The position numbers and the translations under genes are program-made. Of a stretch of DNA of 6,822 bases, positions 1 to 5,394 are shown piece by piece (the first letter of the stretch is position 1; the number at the start of each line of letters is the position of its first letter). Under the pieces are notes generated by a model. It was given only the letters and a program-made list of their open reading frames with translations, was not told the DNA's origin and did no database searches. Origin of the DNA: Gammaproteobacteria bacterium (lineage in GTDB: Bacteria; Pseudomonadota; Gammaproteobacteria; Granulosicoccales; Granulosicoccaceae); contig DOIU01000215.1 in the NCBI GenBank assembly GCA_003511825.1, forward strand, positions 1-6,822, in the 5' to 3' direction.

Positions 1-1134
1 GGCATGTCGCCAATCTCATCCAGAAACAGTGTGCCGCCGTTGGCCGCTTCAATCAGTCCGGCGCGCCCCTTCGTCGCCGCGCCCGTGAATGCGCCGGGCT
101 CATGGCCAAACAGTTCGCCCTCAATCAGTGACTCAGGTATCGCGGCGCAGTTGACCGCGATAAACGCCCCCTGTCGCGCAGACGCTTGGTGCATGGCCCG
201 CGCCAGCCGCTCTTTGCCCGTGCCGGTTTCGCCTTGGATTAACACCGGCAAGTCCGTCGGCGCAACCCGCGCGCGCCAGCCGAGTCAAGTGGTCAGTGTC
301 GGCCTGGAAAAAACGCCCAATGGGCCCACCCAGCACGCGTTGCGGTTCGCGCCAGGAACACCCCGCCAGCAACGCCAACTCGCGACAGGCGCTGTGTGTC
401 ATGCCGACCACGTGACCACTGCCGTCAATCGCGATGGCGTGTTCCGGATCGACATCCAAGAATGACGACTGACGTGAAAAACACAACACCCATCCACGGC
501 GTTGCTCGTGCATCAGATTGGCCAGCTCAATATGCCGCGCCGACTGGCGCACCAAGTGTAAGGCCAGATTTTGGCTGATCTTGGGCCCAGGTGGACGCAA
601 CAGGGAAATATCCAGCACGGCAGTCAACGCGCCGTGGAGATCGTAGATCGGGGCAGCGGTACAGCTGAGCGGTGTGTGCAACTCGTCAAAGTGGTCGCTC
701 TGATGGATGGTCAGGGCCTCGCCGGTGACCATGCAGGAACCGACGCCGCAGGTGCCGGCGCGCGATTCTGACCACTCCGAACCGAGGTACAAGCCGGCAT
801 GGCGCAGCTCGGTCTCAAACCGCGGATCACCAAAGTAATCCACTGTCACGCCTTTGTTATCGGCCAGCAGCAAAACATAGTCATGCCCGGCAACCTGCCT
901 GAACAACTCACTCAAGCCGTTGCGTGCAATATGAATCAAGCGCTCACTGCGCTCGCGATGCTCCCGCAAGCGCGCGGACGAGACAATGTGCGCGCGCACT
1001 TTTTGCGCCGGATCCATCCGGTATTCAGACACACAGCGTATCCACGAATGGACGACGGCCGGGTCGCGATCGGATTGCTGCCCGTCGAGCACCCGCTCAA
1101 TTTCAGCGACGTGATGGACCTTGCTTGCTGCCAT
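1..1134 (-). pseudogene. AcoR-like sigma-54-dependent transcriptional activator, frameshifted and cut by the left window edge
   Basis: Bacterial enhancer-binding protein of the acetoin-regulator (AcoR) type, which would activate RNA polymerase-sigma54 in the cytoplasm. Start: ATG at 1134 has AGGAG at 1141-1145 with a 6-base spacer. In-frame starts at 1140 and 1155 fit worse. The first frame gives an N-terminal VxxSWxRC-like segment (residues 28-34), a GAF-type sensor domain (about 70-180, with GTCGVGSCMVTGEA and LSCTAAPIYD) and a PAS-like stretch (about 230-255). It then loses homology after HLTRLAR (282-288) and stops with TGA at 133-135. The AAA+ domain continues in the next frame from about 285 down to 3: Walker A GETGTGKE, the sigma54-contact motif GAFTGA, and Walker B GGTLFLDEIGD. 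Without the frame change the product would be about 333 residues with no ATPase or DNA-binding domain. The C-terminal ATPase remainder and helix-turn-helix lie off the window. Family call is firm; the effector is unknown. Pseudogene versus sequencing error cannot be decided here. Confidence 0.85.
268..276. repeat. CG dinucleotide run at the regulator frameshift
   Basis: The plus strand reads CGCGCGCGC here, four and a half CG units, between the last codon that fits the family in one frame (HLTRLAR, minus strand) and the first that fits in the other (PTDLPVLIQGE). Adding one CG unit would join the two halves as LARARVAPTDLPVLIQGE with no stop, so loss of a dinucleotide by slippage is the simplest explanation. 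A one-base insertion nearby would have the same effect. Confidence 0.6.
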
Positions 1135-1245
1135 AAGCATCTCCTGCCAGCGCAATACGGACGCGGGCGTTTACAGCGACGATGCCAGGTTATGACTCGC
1201 GATAAGTGTGTAACAGGAATTTTTATGAGTCACATTGGCAGTGGG

Positions 1246-1275
1246 ACTATAGCGGGACGGATTGAGAGGTGTCAA
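1246..1275 (-). promoter_or_regulatory. Sigma-70 promoter for the AcoR-like regulator
   Basis: On the minus strand a perfect -35 box TTGACA (1275-1270) is followed after 18 bases by TATAGT (1251-1246), five of six matches to the -10 consensus. Transcription would start near 1239 and give a leader of about 105 bases before the ATG at 1134. The -35 box overlaps the T-tract of the preceding putative terminator. The assignment rests on sequence match only. Confidence 0.6.
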
Positions 1276-1300
1276 AAAAGAGTGGCGCGCATCAGCGCGC
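1274..1300 (-). terminator. Putative intrinsic terminator downstream of the LysE-family gene
   Basis: On the minus strand GCGCGC (1300-1295), loop TGAT, GCGCGC (1290-1285) forms a 6-bp all-GC stem. It is followed after CACTC by six T residues (1279-1274). The site is about 140 bases past the LysE-family stop codon, in the correct direction to end that transcript. The spacer between stem and T-tract makes it less than ideal, and GC-only palindromes can occur by chance in this DNA. Confidence 0.4.
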
Positions 1301-1335
1301 GCAGAGAACGATGGCAGCGGACCAGGACCCACCCT

Positions 1336-1362
1336 GCATTGCAGCAACGGTGGCAGCAATGC
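1336..1362. repeat. 27-base imperfect inverted repeat (possible operator or hairpin)
   Basis: GCATTGC at 1336-1342 is mirrored by GCAATGC at 1356-1362. One A/A mismatch on each side is followed by a further GC/GC match, leaving a 7-base centre. It lies between the LysE-family stop codon and the putative terminator, roughly 60 bases upstream of the regulator's -35 box. It could be a binding site for a dimeric regulator, perhaps the AcoR-like protein itself, or an RNA hairpin in the LysE-family transcript. Nothing else in the 1156-1437 gap looks coding. Confidence 0.35.
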
Positions 1363-1437
1363 CCTACCTGGGACGCGGTTAACGCACGCGCGCACTCTCC
1401 CCTGGATACATAGGCGTGCACCGGCTGATACACGGCA

Positions 1438-2031
1438 CTAGCTGAATTGTGAGTACACTAAAAAGCAGGCCGTGAGGATCAACATACCGCCCATCAATTG
1501 ATTAAACACACGCAGCCGGGCATCGCTGTTTAACACAGTGGTGAACTTTTCGCCGACCACAGACCAAAAGAACAGCGAGCCGTAGCACACGCAAAAATAC
1601 ACCAAGGAAAACGTCAAAAACACCTGATGCCCTTCAGGCGCGGAAAACAAAGCAACGCTGGCCAAACACGCGATCCATGCTTTGGGGTTCAGCCATTGCA
1701 ACAGGAACCCCTGGAAAAACGTAGGTTGCTTCTGCTGCTGCACCTTCAGATCCGGCCGCGAAGACGCAATCAGGTAGCCCATATACACAATAAATCCCGA
1801 CCCCACGAGGGCCAAATATTGCAAAAATACAGGGTATACATTAACGACCTTATACAACCCCAAGCCAATCACCAGCAGTAGCAAGGTGAAACCGATCGTT
1901 GCGCCAGACACAAACGCAAACGTCCGGCGCACGCCGTAATTCGCGCCCGACGACACGATTACTATATTGACGGGGCCCGGCGAAATAGACATGGCCAATG
2001 AAAAAGAAAACATGGCAATGAATAGGGACAT
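1438..2031 (-). CDS. LysE/RhtB-family amino-acid exporter
   Basis: Inner-membrane protein of 197 residues, the usual length for LysE/RhtB-type exporters, which expel amino acids or related small molecules using the proton gradient. Visible family marks are the SPGP motif at residues 17-20 in the first membrane segment, followed by hydrophobic segments at about 38-60, 68-90, 108-130, 137-160 and 174-193, and LNPKAW at 114-119 just before the fourth hydrophobic segment. ATG at 2031 is supported by AGAGGA (2037-2042) with a 5-base spacer. It follows the thioredoxin-like gene after 60 bases, with no clear promoter or terminator between, so the two may share a transcript. Sampled 60-base stretches of this gene are about 38-52% GC, lower than the neighbouring genes, which could reflect acquisition or membrane-protein codon bias. 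The substrate cannot be told from sequence. Confidence 0.9.
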   Translation of the reverse strand: MSLFIAMFSFSLAMSISPGPVNIVIVSSGANYGVRRTFAFVSGATIGFTLLLLVIGLGLYKVVNVYPVFLQYLALVGSGFIVYMGYLIASSRPDLKVQQQKQPTFFQGFLLQWLNPKAWIACLASVALFSAPEGHQVFLTFSLVYFCVCYGSLFFWSVVGEKFTTVLNSDARLRVFNQLMGGMLILTACFLVYSQFS

Positions 2032-2091
2032 ACACTTCCTCTTGTGTAAATGGTTGACAGACGTATGTATGTAAAGCGGCCGCGAACGGGC

Positions 2092-2613
2092 CTAAAGATC
2101 ATCAAACCCCGGCGCATCGCCCACAATATCCCGCTCGGTAGGCGTGTAACTCCGGTCGCCACGCTGGAGTGTCTGCAGCGCTGCCGCCAGGGACTCATCC
2201 AAATAATAGCCATACATCTCAATGGTGTTGACACCCAACATGCGCTTGTGAAGCTCACGGCCGGTATGATCGAGGAACAACAGCGTCGGCGTCACCCAGA
2301 CGCGATAGGTATCAGCGAGCACACCCGGCAAGACCTCATGCCCTGCAAAATCCACAATCTCCTTGGAGGAATCCATAAAAATTTCGGCCATCAACACCTT
2401 GCCTTCGTACTCGCCACTCAGACGCATCGGGTGGATGATCTCCTCACGTAACCGCTCGCAAAACGGGCAGACATGCTGCGAGACAATCAGCAGAATCGGC
2501 ACCTGCTCGCGTTTAGCCGCATCCGCCAGCTCGGACAAATCGTGTCTGTTTAACCCGTCTGACGCCTGTACCTGCGCACACATCAGACCCATCAACAACA
2601 ACAGCAATCGCAT
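2092..2613 (-). CDS. Exported thioredoxin-fold protein with a CPFC active site
   Basis: The 173-residue product begins with a short Sec signal peptide: an R at position 2, a Leu/Met-rich core, and probable cleavage after VQA at residue 17. The mature protein would therefore be periplasmic. A thioredoxin fold is indicated by the redox motif C49-P-F-C52 preceded by a hydrophobic strand (ILLIVSQHV), and by the cis-proline loop V107-T-P109 followed by the strand TLLFLD. It resembles SoxW/DsbD-gamma-like single-domain thioredoxins and probably reduces or isomerises disulfides; the partner is unknown. The acidic tail after about residue 160 has no recognised role. ATG at 2613 has AGAGGT upstream at the long spacing of 12 bases, so translation may be modest. 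It is separated from the HupE-like gene by 161 bases containing its own putative promoter, so it is probably a separate transcription unit. Confidence 0.85.
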   Translation of the reverse strand: MRLLLLLMGLMCAQVQASDGLNRHDLSELADAAKREQVPILLIVSQHVCPFCERLREEIIHPMRLSGEYEGKVLMAEIFMDSSKEIVDFAGHEVLPGVLADTYRVWVTPTLLFLDHTGRELHKRMLGVNTIEMYGYYLDESLAAALQTLQRGDRSYTPTERDIVGDAPGFDDL

Positions 2614-2650
2614 GGTGTTTGGTGTACCTCTGTCTTTTTTTAGAATGAGC

Positions 2651-2688
2651 AGCGCAGCCGTCTGACAGGCAGCGCTTCACCCTGACAG
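2651..2688 (-). promoter_or_regulatory. Structured leader with inverted and direct repeats before the thioredoxin-like gene
   Basis: Positions 2651-2676 form an imperfect hairpin with arms AGCGC-GCC and GGC-GCGCT, one mismatch and an 8-base loop. A 7-base direct repeat (CTGACAG on the plus strand) occurs at 2662-2668 and 2682-2688, 20 bases apart. Both lie in the predicted leader just after the extended -10. On the minus strand the hairpin is followed by an A-rich stretch and not by T residues, so it is not an intrinsic terminator. It may be an operator or a leader structure. Confidence 0.25.
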
Positions 2689-2696
2689 AGTGGCGG

Positions 2697-2705
2697 AATA
2701 TAGCA
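2697..2705 (-). promoter_or_regulatory. Extended -10 promoter for the thioredoxin-like gene
   Basis: The minus strand reads TGCTATATT, an extended -10 (TGn followed by TATATT, five of six consensus matches). No good -35 box lies 16-18 bases upstream, which is common for extended -10 promoters. Transcription would begin near 2690, giving a leader of about 77 bases. Confidence 0.4.
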
Positions 2706-2774
2706 GGTAAACAATACCACCTTGGACATAGGCGCCATGCGCTCGCTCAGAGACACACGACGCCACTACCGGCC

Positions 2775-3890
2775 TTACACGGCCCATCGCTCCAGCGTCC
2801 ACAGCGCGCCTGTCACCATCAACACCATCGCGCCGGTTGGCAAACAGTAACGTCTATACCAACGGTGCCCCCCCGTCAGGTACAACAGCGGCAACACCAT
2901 CAGCACGATGAGGATTTGACCGATCTCGATCCCCACGTTGAAGCCGAGCGCCACCAGCCACAGTGCCTCTGCACCTGTGGATTGCTCACTCAAGAGCCCC
3001 GCAAAACCAAAGCCGTGGATAAACCCAAACACCAACGCTAACACCCACCGATACCGGTGAAAAGTCGGGAAAAACAACAAGCCACCCGCGACCACGACTG
3101 AGGCGGCAATGACGGTTTCAACCAGAACGGGTGATGGCGTCAGCCAATGCTGGCTGGCTGCCATCAATGACAGCGAGTGCGTGAGGGTAAAACATGTCAC
3201 GATGGTCAGTACATCTACCAGCACCGGTTGAAATCCACGCCTGACCTGCCAGCGTCCCTGATGGCTGTGCAAGACCGACGGCAGTAGCAGGGCTAATAGG
3301 AACAGCAAATGGTCGTAGCCGATGGCAATGTGCGCCATGCCTGAGTGGACGAAGTCACCAAACACCTGCCAGGCTGAACGGGGCGTTCCGGCAAAACTGA
3401 CGTGCGTTTGGGGGTCATTAACCAGCGCAATACGGTGACTCTGTGGCGTGGAGAACCGAATCATCCCCTTGTGCGCGGTGTTGATGTCAAACAAGGGCGA
3501 ATACTGCACATCCAGCGTACCCGTCGACGCACACTGGAGTGACATCGGCTGCACCAGATAGATGTCCTGCCGACCATCAAGCTGCGGCAAATCCAGGGTC
3601 ACACGACAGGCTTGACCCTGGCGCTGAAAGGTCATCCGCGATTGCAGATAGGCGACAATCGCGGGGTGCCGGGCCAGCACCTCTCCCCAGGTAATCGCGT
3701 TGTCACCGTTCTGATCCAGCCCGATGGCCAACGCCACGTCAATCAAGGACGCGCGCCACTGTGCCGTGTAGTCTGGGGGCGAAGCAGGCGCGACCTGGAT
3801 GTGCAGAAAGCTGGTGCTGCTTTGATGCGCCCACGCGCCTGGACTGGTCATGAGCAACAGGCACAGCACCGCAAACGCTGTTCTGATCAT
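2775..3890 (-). CDS. HupE/UreJ-family membrane protein with an extracytoplasmic EF-hand-like loop
   Basis: The 371-residue protein belongs to the long HupE/UreJ type. It has a signal peptide (probable cleavage after AWA at residue 21, leaving His as the mature N-terminus), an extracytoplasmic domain to about residue 180, and then five to seven membrane segments. Family motifs in the membrane part are HIAIGYDHLLFLL (187-199), FTLTHSLSL (234-242), FGFIHGFGFAGLL (288-300) and GFNVGIEIGQ (316-325), rich in conserved His, Asp and Glu that could bind metal. Short HupE/UreJ proteins are nickel permeases; transport by this longer type is inferred only. Residues 59-70 read DQNGDNAITWGE, a full 12-residue EF-hand pattern with D1, N3, D5, T9 and E12. 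C95 and C120 could form a disulfide. ATG at 3890 has GGGAG at 3899-3903 and overlaps the upstream stop codon as ATGA, implying translational coupling; an in-frame GTG at 3905 lacks such support. Confidence 0.88.
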   Translation of the reverse strand: MIRTAFAVLCLLLMTSPGAWAHQSSTSFLHIQVAPASPPDYTAQWRASLIDVALAIGLDQNGDNAITWGEVLARHPAIVAYLQSRMTFQRQGQACRVTLDLPQLDGRQDIYLVQPMSLQCASTGTLDVQYSPLFDINTAHKGMIRFSTPQSHRIALVNDPQTHVSFAGTPRSAWQVFGDFVHSGMAHIAIGYDHLLFLLALLLPSVLHSHQGRWQVRRGFQPVLVDVLTIVTCFTLTHSLSLMAASQHWLTPSPVLVETVIAASVVVAGGLLFFPTFHRYRWVLALVFGFIHGFGFAGLLSEQSTGAEALWLVALGFNVGIEIGQILIVLMVLPLLYLTGGHRWYRRYCLPTGAMVLMVTGALWTLERWAV

Positions 3891-5113
3891 GCTGACTGCT
3901 CCCACCGGGGCAAGCGGGACAATGCGCGCTCAATCCGGTAATCGTAGACGCCCGACTGCCTTATATAGGCAATGGCCGCCTCAGCGGGACGTATCTGCCC
4001 AGCCGCTGCCGCCGCCTCGATGAGTAAGCGCGCGCTGTCTGGGCTCTGCTCGTCCGCCCAATGAGCCAATGCCGCAGGCAACGCCCCCTGCGCATCTGAA
4101 CGCAAAAAGAGCCGGTACATCGCAGACGCTTGGTGCATACGCACATCATTGAAAAACGCCTCTGCGTCAAAGCGCCGCCCCATCTGATCAATGACGCGCT
4201 GCGCGGCGACGGGGTCAAGCTGCACCAGCGCTTGCGCGCGTTTGATTTGCAAAACCCGATGTGGCGTATCGGCCTCGATAACAGATAATACAATTTCTGG
4301 CTTGCGCCGCTCTAGCAGGAGATCACTGTAGTGAGTGAGCAGATACACTTGTTGTGGCGACAATGCCATAGCACGCTGGTAATGCCGCTCAGCCAGTGCC
4401 ATGTCTTGCTCTCTGTGCGCGATTAACGCGGCGCTGAGGTGCAGCTCAAAGACCAAGTCCTCAGGCAACTGTGCCGCCTGTGCCAAGGTGTTTTCTAACA
4501 GCGCGAGCGCATCAGCCCCTTGGCCGGTGAGCCCTTTCACCGACGCCAGACAATGCGCCGCTACTGCAGGGCTGTCCAATAACAGCAGGCGTTGGCAGTC
4601 TTTCTCGGCACGTGTGAAGTCCGCCAGCTTGAGGTGCATATGCGCGCGATTCAACACGGCTTGCGGATCGCGCGGGTGTTGCTTAATCACCGCGTTCAGG
4701 ACATCCCGTGACTCAGCGAAGCGATGCTGATGCTGGAGGATGTCTGCCTTGAGTAGGGCGAAGTCGCGGGGCGTGCCGCTGTCTTCCCACCAAGGGAGCA
4801 AGGCGGTCTGAGCGAAGCCGTACCAGCGCGCATCTTGCAGGGACTTGGCGGTGTCAAGGTAGCCTTTCGCCCGCGCGATTGCGGCTTGTATATTGCCGCG
4901 CCCATCGGTCAGTTCCGATACCTCGCGCTGGTTGGCATACCGCGAATCTTGATCCGGGCCACCGAGGGTCGCTGGCAGGGTCAGCAATACCGTGTCCGGC
5001 GAGTCAGGCACATAGCTGTCTGCCGCACCGGTCGGCGCAGACCACAGGCTCACACACCCCAAGATCAGAGAGAGGCTCACGCCTCTCTCCCAGGGGGTGT
5101 TAAAACAAGTCAT
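3887..5113 (-). CDS. Exported tetratricopeptide-repeat (TPR) protein
   Basis: With the ATG at 5113 the product has 408 residues. Residues 1-31 look like a signal peptide: a short polar start with one Arg, the core VSLSLILGCVSLW, and probable cleavage after GAA. LILGC also weakly resembles a lipobox. From about residue 118 there are helical pairs of TPR type: 118-149, 150-183, 184-217 and 221-253, with weaker ones to about 310. Characteristic residues include the A..-..Y/F..A spacing in ERHYQRAMALSP. Such proteins are periplasmic or outer-membrane-associated scaffolds. The start is uncertain: ATG 5128, ATG 5113 (overlapping the lipoprotein gene by 14 bases) and GTG 5080 are all possible, and only GTG 5080 has a strong Shine-Dalgarno (GGGAG, 6-base spacer). 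The GTG start would give 397 residues with a signal peptide lacking basic residues. It lies between the lipoprotein and HupE-like genes and is probably part of the same complex or pathway; the exact role is unknown. Confidence 0.8.
   Translation of the reverse strand: MTCFNTPWERGVSLSLILGCVSLWSAPTGAADSYVPDSPDTVLLTLPATLGGPDQDSRYANQREVSELTDGRGNIQAAIARAKGYLDTAKSLQDARWYGFAQTALLPWWEDSGTPRDFALLKADILQHQHRFAESRDVLNAVIKQHPRDPQAVLNRAHMHLKLADFTRAEKDCQRLLLLDSPAVAAHCLASVKGLTGQGADALALLENTLAQAAQLPEDLVFELHLSAALIAHREQDMALAERHYQRAMALSPQQVYLLTHYSDLLLERRKPEIVLSVIEADTPHRVLQIKRAQALVQLDPVAAQRVIDQMGRRFDAEAFFNDVRMHQASAMYRLFLRSDAQGALPAALAHWADEQSPDSARLLIEAAAAAGQIRPAEAAIAYIRQSGVYDYRIERALSRLPRWEQSA
5068..5089 (-). promoter_or_regulatory. 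9-bp hairpin with GUGA loop at the start of the TPR gene
   Basis: The minus strand reads GAGAGAGGC, GTGA, GCCTCTCTC: a perfect 9-bp stem closed by a GNRA-type tetraloop, which should be very stable in RNA. The loop contains the possible GTG start at 5080, and the stem covers part of its GGGAG site (5087-5091). No T-tract follows, so it is not a terminator. It could hide the GTG start and tune the ratio of TPR protein to lipoprotein, slow ribosomes entering from ATG 5113, or protect the downstream mRNA from decay. Confidence 0.5.
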
Positions 5114-5381
5114 CGAAGTGGCTTTCATTGTGATCAAACTCGATGGTGCTGGTATTGATGTCGACGGGCTCTCCGGTATCGCTGGTCTGTGCCAGGATAT
5201 CCCGCACCAGTTGGCTAAAACGCACGTCACCCGTTGGCGACGGATTATCCGGCGCCGGGTCTGTGGGTGGGTCTGTGGGTGGGTCTGTCGGGGCCATCGC
5301 GCTATTGTCGTTATCACTATCGCTCGCACACGCCGTCATCAGTGCACACGCGCAAGCCAGTAAAAAGGTTCTGTATAACAT
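5100..5381 (-). CDS. Small acidic lipoprotein with Pro/Thr/Asp repeat
   Basis: The 93-residue product starts with a lipoprotein signal: MLYR, a hydrophobic core, and MTAC with Cys18 as the probable lipidated residue. Met at -3 is a little unusual. The next residues, Ala-Ser, do not carry the Asp that retains lipoproteins in the inner membrane, so outer-membrane location is likely. Residues 19-50 are a low-complexity linker with Asp-rich and PTDP repeats. Residues 51-93 form a short acidic module (RFSQLVRDIL, EPVDIN, ending FDDLF). As I recall, similar FDDLF/FDDLL-ending tails occur in other small bacterial lipoproteins, but no function can be given. ATG at 5381 has an excellent GGGGAGG (5387-5393) with a 5-base spacer, lying in the 13-base gap after the DUF4331 gene, so the genes are in one operon. 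The C-terminal codons probably overlap the TPR gene start. Confidence 0.8.
   Translation of the reverse strand: MLYRTFLLACACALMTACASDSDNDNSAMAPTDPPTDPPTDPAPDNPSPTGDVRFSQLVRDILAQTSDTGEPVDINTSTIEFDHNESHFDDLF
5257..5292. repeat. Three tandem 12-base repeats inside the lipoprotein gene
   Basis: Two identical units (GGGTCTGTGGGT, plus strand) at 5257-5268 and 5269-5280 are followed by a third with two mismatches at 5281-5292. On the coding strand each unit encodes four residues of the PTDP repeat, so gain or loss of units keeps the frame and only changes the length of the linker between the lipid anchor and the C-terminal module. Confidence 0.85.
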
Positions 5382-5394
5382 CGTAACCTCCCCG

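Noticed and set aside
1171..1395. Minus-strand open frame of 74 codons in the gap before the regulator
   Set aside because: It spans the putative terminator and promoter, has random-looking composition and no convincing ribosome site.
799..1413. Plus-strand open frame of 204 codons
   Set aside because: It lies mostly opposite the GAF-containing regulator, has no recognisable domain or ribosome site, and its protein is unlike any family known to me.
2053..2080. Plus-strand TTGACA as a promoter
   Set aside because: No -10 box lies at suitable spacing and no plus-strand gene follows.
2651..2676. Hairpin as intrinsic terminator of the HupE-like gene
   Set aside because: On the minus strand it is followed by A residues and not by a T-tract.
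5129..5329. N-terminal extension of the TPR gene to an upstream start at 5329
   Set aside because: It would be read entirely inside the lipoprotein gene, its sequence is Arg/Pro/His-rich with no domain, and it would bury the signal peptide in the protein interior.
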